64,000 nucleotides of DNA from Bacillota bacterium (GTDB lineage: Bacteria > Bacillota > Clostridia > Acetivibrionales > Acetivibrionaceae), in assembly GCA_023398495.1 (NCBI GenBank), contig JAEWSG010000008.1, positions 9,541 through 73,540 on the forward strand. The letters are read 5' to 3'. The notes below the pieces were generated by a model. That model was given only the letters and a program-made list of their open reading frames with translations, was not told the origin of the DNA and made no database searches. The stretch's first letter is position 1; every line of letters begins with the position of its first letter. The position numbers were made by a program, and so were the translations under genes. Shown here piece after piece: positions 55,503 to 63,877 of the stretch.

Positions 55503-56135
55503 TTAATCTTCCTCAAGAGAAATTAAAATATTCTCCTTGTGTATATTTAATAATTTTTCAATTTTATCTTCTATATGTGCCCTAAGTCCTTTATCAATTC
55601 CTTTTTCTGAGTTTTCGTTACTTTCACCCGTTTTTTTTGTTTCAATTTTCACCTTATCTATTTTCTTAACGGGTTTTACCCCTTTTTTATCGTCATTACT
55701 TCCAAGCTCCAGTGTAAGATAGACTTTTTTGACTTCACCAAAGTTTTCAGAAGAGTAGTCCTCGTTAATAATAACGTCTGCTTTAACATCAAAAACTCCT
55801 TTAACTTCCTTTACCATGCTCTCTAGCTGGCCAATCACCTTGTTTCTGTAGACATTAGTAATCTGCCTTGTTTGTTCTTCCTTAAGGACTTCACTGTTTA
55901 CCATTATCTCTTTTTTGTCAATAAAATTGCTGTTGGCCATCTGGTATGCTTTAAGGTCCACTCCTTTCTCCAGTAAACCCAGTACAGGATTTATCAGTAC
56001 AATTACAAGTATCAGTCCCGATACAAGATTCACCATTTTTTTCATCTTTCCGGACGGCAGAAGCATTTCAAGTACCACTATAAATAATACAACTGTTACT
56101 ATATTTAAAGACCAATTCTTCAAAAAATCTATCAT
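55503..56135 (-). CDS. spoIIIAF: Stage III sporulation protein AF
   Basis: A 210-residue protein with two N-terminal membrane helices (WSLNIVTVVLFIVVLEMLLPSG and VSGLILVIVLINPVLGLL) and a soluble C-terminal domain. It belongs to the SpoIIIA-SpoIIQ channel. ATG 56135 has GGAGG five bases upstream; the in-frame GTG before it is less likely. Confidence 0.92.
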   Translation of the reverse strand: MIDFLKNWSLNIVTVVLFIVVLEMLLPSGKMKKMVNLVSGLILVIVLINPVLGLLEKGVDLKAYQMANSNFIDKKEIMVNSEVLKEEQTRQITNVYRNKVIGQLESMVKEVKGVFDVKADVIINEDYSSENFGEVKKVYLTLELGSNDDKKGVKPVKKIDKVKIETKKTGESNENSEKGIDKGLRAHIEDKIEKLLNIHKENILISLEED

Positions 56136-56146
56136 TTTATCCTCCG

Positions 56147-57361
56147 TCACCTCATCATAGCACTTAAATTGCTGGCGGTTATTAAAGCTGTCACTGTTAT
56201 AAGGAACATAAATGCTACCGAAGCTACTATTCCAAGAACATAGGTCATAGAGCCAGCTACTTCACCAATGCATTTTAAAATTCTGGTTTCAGCTACAGGT
56301 TCCAGAAGAACACAGGCTATTCTATACATGACTATAATCGCCAGCATCTTTAATATTGGTATTAGACAAATAGCAATTATTCCAATCATAATAGCGACTC
56401 CCACTGCATTTTTTATAAGCAGGGTACATCCTATAACCGCATCAGCTGCATCCGCAAGATACTTTCCTGCTATTGGAATAAAAGCACTGATTGCGAACTT
56501 GGTTGTTTTACTTGTAACACCGTCAACAACTGCTCCTAACGAACCTTGGAGCGAAATTATGGCAACAAACACTGTAAGTATAAGCCCTAAAGCCCAAGAT
56601 GTAATATGTTTTAGAAATGATGCCAGCCTCGCAACTTGTATTTTCTCTGAAATATTATCAACAATTGACAATATAGTAGAAAGAATTATGAGCGGAATAA
56701 AGACAGTTTTAATAATTGTAGCAGTAAATTGTACAATCATTATAAGTACCGGTTGAAGTACACCTCCTGAAGTGATATTGCCTCCCGAAATCAATAAGGT
56801 TATAAGTACAGGTATGGAAGCATACATAAAATTCACCATTGCATTGATTATTTCCGTTCCAACTTTGATAGCACCGTTAAAACTTACCATCAACACAGAT
56901 ACCATCACTATATAACATACGTAGAAAGCTAGTTCTCCAACGCTTTTACTCATAAAGGATGTCTGAAGATTCTTAAGCAGTGCACAAATAACCACAAGTA
57001 CTATTAGTTTTATTAGTATATCAATATTTAGGTATATTTCTTGAAATAAAAACATCAATACTCTGTTGAATATACCTGAAACATCGAAGTTAAATTTTCC
57101 TTTTGCTACATCTTTTATCATACTTTCCGGAGCATACCCTGGCATTATGTCACCAAAATTTTCATCCATAGTTTCGCTGAGCCTGTCTTCAACTGACTTA
57201 ACTTCCCCTATTTCCACCTGCTCCTCAATTATATTATCCTCTGTAAATTCCTCCTGAGCACTAACTCCAACAGGAAATGAAATACAGATTATAAATAATG
57301 ATATAATCAAAAAAATTAACCTTGTAAATATATAAATTCTTGTTCTTTTGTCAATAAACAT
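56147..57361 (-). CDS. spoIIIAE: Stage III sporulation protein AE
   Basis: A 404-residue polytopic protein with a signal-like first segment (IFLIISLFIICISFPVGVSA), an acidic extracytoplasmic stretch (EEFTEDNIIEEQVEIGEV), then about eight membrane segments. SLQGSLGAVVDGVTSKTTKFAISAFIPIAGKYLADAADAVIG is highly characteristic. It is a probable membrane platform of the feeding-tube complex. Confidence 0.94.
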   Translation of the reverse strand: MFIDKRTRIYIFTRLIFLIISLFIICISFPVGVSAQEEFTEDNIIEEQVEIGEVKSVEDRLSETMDENFGDIMPGYAPESMIKDVAKGKFNFDVSGIFNRVLMFLFQEIYLNIDILIKLIVLVVICALLKNLQTSFMSKSVGELAFYVCYIVMVSVLMVSFNGAIKVGTEIINAMVNFMYASIPVLITLLISGGNITSGGVLQPVLIMIVQFTATIIKTVFIPLIILSTILSIVDNISEKIQVARLASFLKHITSWALGLILTVFVAIISLQGSLGAVVDGVTSKTTKFAISAFIPIAGKYLADAADAVIGCTLLIKNAVGVAIMIGIIAICLIPILKMLAIIVMYRIACVLLEPVAETRILKCIGEVAGSMTYVLGIVASVAFMFLITVTALITASNLSAMMR

Positions 57362-57406
57362 TTTATCCCCGTCCGTTCGTTATCCCTTAGTTCACCTTCA
57401 GAATTT

Positions 57407-57802
57407 TTAAGGCATAATACTTATAACCAAGTCCATCAGTGATGTAATTATCGGAACTGCCAAGACAATAATTACTACTTTCCCGGCAAATTCCACTTTA
57501 GCAGCTATCGCACCTTCGCCTGCGTCTTTACATACTTCTGCACCAAATTCAGCAATATACGCTATTCCTACAATTTTAAGAAGCGTTGACAGATAAATAG
57601 TATCTATATTAACCTTTGAAGCGAAGCTGTTTAGAAGTTCAATCACTGCAGTAATCTTGCCCAAAATCATAGTAAATATGATTATTCCTGTTGCTATGCT
57701 TATCTGAATAGCTATTTCAGGTTTTTGTACTTTTAGTACTGCTATTATGACTGTTGCTACTATTGCTAATCCAATTATCTGTAGTATATCCAAAGAAATC
57801 AT
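57407..57802 (-). CDS. spoIIIAD: Stage III sporulation protein AD
   Basis: About 131 residues with four membrane segments; DILQIIGLAIVATVIIAVLK and YIAEFGAEVCKDAGEGAIAAKVEFAGKV are family features. The start is ATG at 57802 or TTG at 57793 (giving MDILQI, the usual N-terminus, with GGGTG nine bases upstream). Confidence 0.93.
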   Translation of the reverse strand: MISLDILQIIGLAIVATVIIAVLKVQKPEIAIQISIATGIIIFTMILGKITAVIELLNSFASKVNIDTIYLSTLLKIVGIAYIAEFGAEVCKDAGEGAIAAKVEFAGKVVIIVLAVPIITSLMDLVISIMP

Positions 57803-57896
57803 CACCCTTAACTTTAAGGTATATTCAAATCATCCCGCTGCGGTATTGTTTATGAATATTTTATGAACAAAAAATTGTATGCGGTTTTATAGTTTG

Positions 57897-58091
57897 TTAA
57901 AACTGGAATAATGTTTTAACTGTATCAAATAAATTAACTATTTCCTTGACTATCATCATAAGAACAACTATGAGGCCTGCAAGTGTTGTCATCATAGCCT
58001 GCTCATCTCTTCCCGATTTATTAAGAAGAGCGTTCAAAACAGAAACCAGGATTCCTATAGCTGCTATTTTAAAAATCAATTCTATATCCAT
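57897..58091 (-). CDS. spoIIIAC: Stage III sporulation protein AC
   Basis: A 64-residue protein with two membrane helices (IELIFKIAAIGILVSVLNALL and TTLAGLIVVLMMIVKEIVNLF) joined by KSGRDEQAMM, as in SpoIIIAC. It sits between spoIIIAB and spoIIIAD. Confidence 0.94.
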   Translation of the reverse strand: MDIELIFKIAAIGILVSVLNALLNKSGRDEQAMMTTLAGLIVVLMMIVKEIVNLFDTVKTLFQF

Positions 58092-58176
58092 AATCCAACC
58101 TATCCCCTCATATAATTGTTCTGCTCAATCGGATTCTTTTTCGTACAAGTTATATATATTCAAGTAAACTCTAAAA

Positions 58177-58692
58177 TTAGAACAGCAATATAATTATTGC
58201 CAGCCCTCCCAATACTCCAAGATTCTTGAACATGCTTTCGTTCTTGACTTTCAAGTCCTCAGCTTTTTGCTCCTGGATTTTTAATTGATTTACCGTAAGA
58301 CGTATATTTTTAATTTGCCCTTCTAAATCAGAGCTTCCAAGCATCTTTCCAAAGGAAATAATTATATTCTCATCTTCGGAGTTTAAATTAGTCTTTACGA
58401 TATTATCTTTAACAGCCTTTGTCCATGCCTCATCTGTACACAGACCATCCTTCATGTTGCTGATAGCTGCTTCAAAAAACACTGCCACACTGCTGTCAGT
58501 ACTTTTATACACTCTCATAAAAGCATCTTCCAATACATTAGATAAAAAACTTATTTCATTTTCAAATATCTGAAGAAGAGACTGAAGTATTTTAAGCTCT
58601 CCCGGCCTTTTTGCGTAAGTCTTTGCGTGAGAAAATCCCAATAGACTGCAAGATATCAATACAATCAAACTGCCAATAATTTTCAGCAACAT
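58177..58692 (-). CDS. spoIIIAB: Stage III sporulation protein AB
   Basis: A 171-residue protein with an N-terminal membrane helix (IIGSLIVLISCSLLGF) and a C-terminal one (LGVLGGLAIIILLF), resembling a GspF-like half domain. AKRPGELKILQSLLQIFENEISFLSNVLEDAF is typical. It overlaps spoIIIAA by ten bases. Confidence 0.93.
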   Translation of the reverse strand: MLLKIIGSLIVLISCSLLGFSHAKTYAKRPGELKILQSLLQIFENEISFLSNVLEDAFMRVYKSTDSSVAVFFEAAISNMKDGLCTDEAWTKAVKDNIVKTNLNSEDENIIISFGKMLGSSDLEGQIKNIRLTVNQLKIQEQKAEDLKVKNESMFKNLGVLGGLAIIILLF

Positions 58693-59705
58693 ATCTGATC
58701 TCTCCTGTACAAAAATTTCATACTGTTGCCGTCAAGTACCTCTTCTACCGTTCCAGGCCCTTCTTTACAACTCAATACAATCAGTCTGCCAAACACCTTT
58801 TCTTCCATCATTGCAATTACCTCTTTACGCGACTTAAGCTCCGAAATATTAAAGCCATGAGCCGTCGCGATAATCTTAACTCCTGCGTTTAACACCTGCA
58901 TTATAGCTTCTTTATCCCCATTGCTTCCAATTTCATCTGTAATAATAACATCAGGAGACATTGATCTTAACATCATAGACATTCCAAGCTGCTTCGGACA
59001 AGCATCAAGCACATCAGTTCTAGCTCCAATACTCTTTTGTGGTGAACCCTTATAACATGCTGCAATTTCCGATCGTTCATCTATCACTCCAACTTTTAAA
59101 CCCTTAAGCGGTATTTCCTCTACTCCATCGCTTATATTTCTTGCAAGATCTCTTAGTATAGTTGTTTTCCCGCACTTTGGAGGTGACACTATCAAAGTAT
59201 TGTAAACTTCGTTTTCTCTCTGGACAATATACTTGAGGATATTAGCAGAGCACCCCTGTACTTCCCTTGATATTCTTATATTAAGGCCCGATATATCCTT
59301 AATATTCTTTATCTGAGAGCCCTCAAGGACAGCTCTACCTGTAATACCTACACGGTGCCCGCCCTTTATTGTAATAAAGCCGTTACGGATTTCATCCTGA
59401 AAAGCATAAATTGAATTTTCACTTATCAGTTCCAACGTTTTTATAATCTCTTCCTGTGATACTAATACCGGTTTGATTGGTTTTCCCGTCAATTCACCTT
59501 CCTGACCTAAAAAAAAGCTACCCCTCGAATTCTGAAGCATTACTGGTCTATTAACCCTTAACCTTATCTCTTCGAGACACATCAAATCCTTTATAAACAC
59601 TTTTCTTATAATATTTCTTAAATCCTGTGAAATAAACTTCAGTATATCCCTCTCGAAATTATTTACTTCATTCATTTTAATAAATTGCTTGTCTTTTGTA
59701 TCCAT
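58683..59705 (-). CDS. spoIIIAA: Stage III sporulation protein AA (secretion-type ATPase)
   Basis: A 340-residue AAA-type ATPase related to secretion ATPases, powering the SpoIIIA channel. Walker A PPKCGKTTILRDLAR (about residue 200), Walker B DVIITDEIG, and sensor ATAHGFNISEL. First gene of the octacistronic operon; GGGGAG precedes the ATG. Sigma-E control is expected from the family, but I could not place a confident promoter because repeat A3 occupies the upstream region. Confidence 0.94.
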   Translation of the reverse strand: MDTKDKQFIKMNEVNNFERDILKFISQDLRNIIRKVFIKDLMCLEEIRLRVNRPVMLQNSRGSFFLGQEGELTGKPIKPVLVSQEEIIKTLELISENSIYAFQDEIRNGFITIKGGHRVGITGRAVLEGSQIKNIKDISGLNIRISREVQGCSANILKYIVQRENEVYNTLIVSPPKCGKTTILRDLARNISDGVEEIPLKGLKVGVIDERSEIAACYKGSPQKSIGARTDVLDACPKQLGMSMMLRSMSPDVIITDEIGSNGDKEAIMQVLNAGVKIIATAHGFNISELKSRKEVIAMMEEKVFGRLIVLSCKEGPGTVEEVLDGNSMKFLYRRDQICC

Positions 59706-59749
59706 GATGCTCCCCTCCCCAAGTAAACTTTCCTTTTCTGTTCTTAACT

Positions 59750-59850
59750 ATAAATGAAAAACTCTAAAGTTAAATTTAAAGGATGTTTTTCATCTAAATC
59801 AGATAACGTTTGGGTGCTATATAAATTTAACTTTAGTGTACATTATCTAT
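59750..59850 (+). repeat. Repeat family A, copy A3 (101 bp, longest loop pairing)
   Basis: Hairpin 1 pairs 59751-59762 with 59785-59796 (one mismatch). Hairpin 2 is AGATAACGT (59801-59809) with ACATTATCT (one mismatch). Loop 1 CTAAAGTTAAATTTA (59764-59778) is fully complementary to loop 2 TAAATTTAACTTTAG (59822-59836), 15 bp. It lies just upstream of spoIIIAA. The 295-base gap to the next gene also holds the terminator at 59892. Confidence 0.9.
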
Positions 59851-59891
59851 ATATATAAATTAATATTATAATTTGTCCAATTCTATGACAA

Positions 59892-59933
59892 AAAAAAGAT
59901 ATGTTAAACCGGATAGTTTAACATATCTTTTTT
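59892..59933. terminator. Bidirectional terminator
   Basis: AAAAAAGATATGTTAAAC and its full complement GTTTAACATATCTTTTTT around a six-base loop. On the minus strand it ends the CD1247-like gene. Confidence 0.93.
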
Positions 59934-59999
59934 AAAATTAGTATTATTAACTTAAAAACCTTTTAGAGTCTTATGTTGTAAATTTCTTATCAATAAGTA

Positions 60000-60425
60000 C
60001 TATTCGTGATCATGGTCACTGCAGTCATCACAATCACAATCGCAATCCCATTCAACCGCAACATCCTTTCCACAGTGCGGACACTCAAAAGACTCAGCTT
60101 CCTCATCGAGCATATCCTCGTCAAGTTCTATTATCTCACCGCAGTGTGGACACTCAACTTCTGCAAGTATTCCATCATCATAGTCATCATCATCATCTTC
60201 ACAATCATACATTACTCTTTCAACTTCTGCGAGATCTTCATCCATATTGTCTACCTGCTCACCAAGCTGTTCCTGTACTTCTTCAATATCGTCGATAGCA
60301 AGAGCCATATCATCTAATACATCAATGATTGAACTAAGCAGTTTTCCCTCGTTTGTTGCATCGCTTATTTGCATCCCTTCAGCTAACCCTTTCAGGTACG
60401 AAACTCTTTCCTTAATAAAACTCAT
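60000..60425 (-). CDS. CD1247-domain zinc-ribbon protein
   Basis: A 141-residue acidic protein. The N-terminal CD1247-type helical domain (SFIKERVSYLKGLAEGMQI, SSIIDVLDDMALAIDDIEEVQEQLGEQ) is followed by an acidic stretch (DCEDDDDDYDDG) and a zinc ribbon with two CPHCG knuckles (ECPHCGEIIEL and ECPHCGKDV). It ends in a Cys/Asp-rich tail (DCDCDCDDC). Widely conserved in Clostridia; function unknown. ATG 60425 has GGAG eight bases upstream. Confidence 0.88.
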   Translation of the reverse strand: MSFIKERVSYLKGLAEGMQISDATNEGKLLSSIIDVLDDMALAIDDIEEVQEQLGEQVDNMDEDLAEVERVMYDCEDDDDDYDDGILAEVECPHCGEIIELDEDMLDEEAESFECPHCGKDVAVEWDCDCDCDDCSDHDHE

Positions 60426-60550
60426 AGGGCACTCTCCTTTACAATTTTTTAGCAAGAACTACAACTTCAATTTTATATGTCAGACATTAATCATAAGAAC
60501 AATTCCCAACTAATGCCTTGTGCTTCAAATTTCTTAATATATTATAACCA

Positions 60551-61108
60551 CTAAACTCTTTCCATATACTCCCCGGTACGGGTATCTATTCTTATTACAT
60601 CACTGGAATCAACAAATAAGGGAACCTTAATTACTGCTCCTGTCTCAACAGTTGCAGGCTTTGTAGCTCCTGTAGCAGTATCACCCTTAAAGCCCGGCTC
60701 TGTTTCAATTATTTTAAGTTCAACAAATGTAGGTGGCTCAATACCAAATACATTTCCCTTGTGAGATAGAATTTTTACAACTTCATTTTCTTTTACAAAC
60801 TTAAGAGAGTCTCCAATTTTATCTTTTCCAATCGGCATCTGCTCGAAAGTCTCAACATCCATGAAATGATAAAGATCTTCATCACTGTAAAGATACTGCA
60901 TGTCCTTTCTTTCAATATGTGCTTTTGGCATTTTATCAGTTGGATTAAAAGTTCTTTCAACTGTAGCCCCCGTTACGATATTCTTAAGTTTTGTTCTGAC
61001 AAAAGCAGCTCCCTTACCTGGTTTAACATGTTGAAACTCAACTATTTGAAATATTTGACCGTCAAGTTCAAAAGTCACGCCGTTTCTAAAATCACCAGCA
61101 GTTATCAT
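60551..61108 (-). CDS. efp: Translation elongation factor P
   Basis: A 185-residue three-domain factor that relieves ribosome stalling at polyproline. N-terminal KOW-like domain with the tip loop HVKPGKGAAFVRTKLKN (modified lysine position about 32), and the C-terminal DVIRIDTRTGEYMERV. GGAGGG precedes the ATG. It lies close to the CD1247-like gene and aroQ/M24 peptidase, a common clostridial order. Confidence 0.97.
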   Translation of the reverse strand: MITAGDFRNGVTFELDGQIFQIVEFQHVKPGKGAAFVRTKLKNIVTGATVERTFNPTDKMPKAHIERKDMQYLYSDEDLYHFMDVETFEQMPIGKDKIGDSLKFVKENEVVKILSHKGNVFGIEPPTFVELKIIETEPGFKGDTATGATKPATVETGAVIKVPLFVDSSDVIRIDTRTGEYMERV

Positions 61109-61280
61109 TAAATTATCCCTCCAAAAATTATTAGCTCAATATATACTATTCTTCATAAAAATGTATAATATATATAATCAGTATTGAAATACTTAATAAT
61201 TATTCTCTAGTCTATATTAAAATAAAATCTACCTAATTTCAAGCAAAAGTTTCTTATGAAGAAAAATAATACTAACTATA

Positions 61281-61372
61281 TTGAACGCGATAAAGATTTT
61301 ACATCGTGCTTCAATTCCCTTGACTTATTATCATGAAAATTTAAATTGTCATTGTAAAATCATTTTCACGAT
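61281..61372 (-). repeat. Repeat family B, copy B4 (inverted orientation)
   Basis: A 92-bp core on the minus strand. Hairpin 1 ATCGTGAAAAT/ATTTTCATGAT (one G.T), hairpin 2 TTGAA/TTCAA with CACGAT/ATCGCG. Loop 1 GATTTTAC and loop 2 GTAAAATC are fully complementary. It occupies the gap between efp and the M24 peptidase gene. Confidence 0.87.
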
Positions 61373-61398
61373 TTATATAATAACGAAAAACATCTTGT

Positions 61399-62484
61399 CT
61401 ATATAATTATCATATCCTTAGTTGAGGCAGTTAATACTATTGGTTTATCACCATTAACCACTATCATGTCCTCAATCCTTACACCACCAAGTCCACTAAC
61501 ATATATTCCCGGTTCAACAGTTACCACCATACCATCCTTTATTTCAGTAGTACTTCTAGGTGAAAACCTGGGTTCTTCATGTATTTCTATACCAACCCCG
61601 TGTCCTAGGCTGTGACCAAAACTGTCACCATATCCGGCATCTATAATGACTTTTCTTGCAGCGAGGTCCACCTCTTTGCCCGAAAGGCCTTTAACAGCAC
61701 CCTCTAATCCGGCTTTCTGTGCTTTTAGTACGATGCCATATATTTTTTTCAGTTCTTCCTTTGGTTGCCCAACAAATACCGTTCTAGTCATATCAGAACA
61801 ATATTCTTTATAAACCGCTCCAAAGTCAAGTGTAACAGCATCTCCAATTTCAATAGCCTTTGATGAAGCTACTCCATGTGGAAGGCTCGATCTTTCTCCC
61901 GAAGCAACAATAGTATCAAAGGAAGGTCCCCTTGCACCCTGCTTTTTTAAATAATACTCAATCTCTGAGGCTATTTCAATTTCCGTTACTCCAGGCTTTA
62001 TATATTTTAACACATGGGAAAAGGCTTCATCTGCCAACCTTACAGCTCCCTTGATCACTTCGACTTCGTCTTCGTCTTTTATGACCCTCAGAAGTTCAAC
62101 TTCTCCTTTTAAAGGCACTAATTTGCTGATACTAAACTTTTTTCCGAGCTCATCATAGTTCTTCCACGTCATATAGTCTTCTTCAAACCCAAGCTTTTTT
62201 ACACCATTGGTATTTAAAAGCTCATTTAAAGTCTCATTAATACTTCCATAAAATTGAACTATTTCATATAAAGGAGCCTCATTTATTGCCTGTTCAACAT
62301 ATCTGAAGTCAGTTATAAGAATTGCCTTTTCTTTAGTAACAAGCAAGTTTGCAAATGTACCTGTAAAACCAGACAGGTATATATAGTTTTCCCTCTTTGT
62401 AATCAATGCTCCATCCAATCCCTTTTGGATAAGCTTGCCACGCAGTTCACTAACTCTTCTTTCTATTTGTATGGTATTAGCCAT
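61399..62484 (-). CDS. M24B aminopeptidase (Xaa-Pro family)
   Basis: A 361-residue metallopeptidase. N-terminal creatinase-like domain (1-125), catalytic pita-bread domain with metal ligands in VTLDFGAVYKEYCSDMTRT (two Asp), SLGHGVGIEIHEEP (His), VTVEPGIY (Glu) and VRIEDM (Glu). These enzymes cleave X-Pro dipeptides or N-terminal X-Pro. GGGTGATACT precedes the ATG. Aminopeptidase P versus prolidase cannot be settled. Confidence 0.92.
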   Translation of the reverse strand: MANTIQIERRVSELRGKLIQKGLDGALITKRENYIYLSGFTGTFANLLVTKEKAILITDFRYVEQAINEAPLYEIVQFYGSINETLNELLNTNGVKKLGFEEDYMTWKNYDELGKKFSISKLVPLKGEVELLRVIKDEDEVEVIKGAVRLADEAFSHVLKYIKPGVTEIEIASEIEYYLKKQGARGPSFDTIVASGERSSLPHGVASSKAIEIGDAVTLDFGAVYKEYCSDMTRTVFVGQPKEELKKIYGIVLKAQKAGLEGAVKGLSGKEVDLAARKVIIDAGYGDSFGHSLGHGVGIEIHEEPRFSPRSTTEIKDGMVVTVEPGIYVSGLGGVRIEDMIVVNGDKPIVLTASTKDMIII

Positions 62485-62571
62485 AGTATCACCCTGAATG
62501 TAAAATTTTTTTAAAGAATATAAATCCCTGATTGCTATAGAAATTAATTCTATTACAAGACACTTATATCA

Positions 62572-63000
62572 CTATAACATTACTGCAGCATTTAACCCTA
62601 AAATATAGCTTGCACTTCCAAATCCACATATTTGCCCAACACAAACAGGTGCAATTACAGAATGGCTTCTGAATTCCTCTCTTGCATGTATATTGGACAA
62701 ATGTATTTCAACAGTTGGAATTTCAACGGCTTTTATAGCATCTCTTATCGCCAGACTGTAATGAGTATATGCACCAGGGTTGATTATTATTACATCAGTC
62801 TTTCCCTTTGCATCATGTATCCTGTCAATAATTTCACCTTCGTGGTTTGTTTGAATAAAAGCAACATCAACATTTAACCTTTGAGCCTCAACATTAGTCT
62901 TTTTAGCGATATCATCCAAGGTCTCGGTTCCATATACTGACTTTTCCCTGGAACCTAACAGGTTTAAATTAGGACCATTAATTATTAATATCTTTTTCAT
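62572..63000 (-). CDS. aroQ: Type II 3-dehydroquinate dehydratase
   Basis: A 142-residue shikimate-pathway enzyme forming 3-dehydroshikimate. GPNLNLLGSREKSVYG (catalytic Arg and Tyr), NPGAYTHYSLAIRDAI, EIHLSNIHAREEFR and VIAPVCVGQICGFG are all typical. It overlaps the preceding gene by four bases (ATGA). Confidence 0.96.
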   Translation of the reverse strand: MKKILIINGPNLNLLGSREKSVYGTETLDDIAKKTNVEAQRLNVDVAFIQTNHEGEIIDRIHDAKGKTDVIIINPGAYTHYSLAIRDAIKAVEIPTVEIHLSNIHAREEFRSHSVIAPVCVGQICGFGSASYILGLNAAVML

Positions 63001-63854
63001 TTCTCTCCCTCAATTTCTTCATAAATTTTCTTTAACTTTAGTGCATCTTCCGCCATACTGTCTCTGGACTCGCAGATTATCACAGGTTCGATTTTCTTTC
63101 TACAAATAGCCTCAGCCAGATATCTAAATTCCGGTCCAAACTGAATATCGTCAAGTGTCCAATGTCTTTTTTCTCCACCCCGGGTATATTCAATTCTACT
63201 GAAATGGCAATGCAAATGCTTAAGCCTGTCCCTTCCTAGAGAATTTTCTATCTTATCTAGCACAGCTACAAAGTCTTCAACCGAATTAAGAGAACCAAGC
63301 CCTCTGGCATGAATGTGTCCAAAATCAACAGTCGGGATAAGTTTTTCATCAATTTGGCATATTTCTAAGATTTCTTCTAAAGAACCAAGCTGATTCTGCT
63401 TGCCTAATACCTCAGGGCATATAGCCACTTCATCAAGTCCGCATTCTACTGCCTCTCCTAAAACTTCTTTCATAACTTCAACTGCCATATTTAGTGCCCA
63501 TTTTTTATCAACCTTGCTGTAAGAACCTGTATGCACAACTATCCTTTTAGCCCCCATCCATTTAGCACAAGTCAAGGTTTCAATGATGTATCTTTTTGAA
63601 TTAACCCTCTTCTCTTTTTCTTGACTTGCCATATTTATGTAATAAGGAGCATGAATACTCAAAAATATATTATTTTTCGAGGCTTCTTCACCAATATTTC
63701 TTGCTGTAGCCTCACTCACATTTACACCTTTGCTGCATTGATACTCGTAGGCATTAAGCCCTAAAGCACAAAGCCACGCAGGCATTTGAACAGAAGATTT
63801 GTAGCCCCGTTCATAAAAACTTACAGAATTTCCCGAAGGTCCGAACCTTATCAT
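62997..63854 (-). CDS. TIM-barrel protein, endonuclease IV/AP-endonuclease 2 family
   Basis: A 285-residue TIM-barrel protein with metal ligands arranged as in endonuclease IV: SIHAPYY, VVHTGS, CPEVLG, TVDFGHIHA, HLHCHFSRI and ICESR. It may repair abasic sites or be a sugar isomerase-like relative; the sequence does not decide. AGGTG lies seven bases before the ATG. A group II intron ends only about 24 bases upstream, so its promoter may lie within or beyond the intron. Confidence 0.8.
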   Translation of the reverse strand: MIRFGPSGNSVSFYERGYKSSVQMPAWLCALGLNAYEYQCSKGVNVSEATARNIGEEASKNNIFLSIHAPYYINMASQEKEKRVNSKRYIIETLTCAKWMGAKRIVVHTGSYSKVDKKWALNMAVEVMKEVLGEAVECGLDEVAICPEVLGKQNQLGSLEEILEICQIDEKLIPTVDFGHIHARGLGSLNSVEDFVAVLDKIENSLGRDRLKHLHCHFSRIEYTRGGEKRHWTLDDIQFGPEFRYLAEAICRKKIEPVIICESRDSMAEDALKLKKIYEEIEGEK

Positions 63855-63877
63855 ATGTAATCACCTTTTCACCTAAG

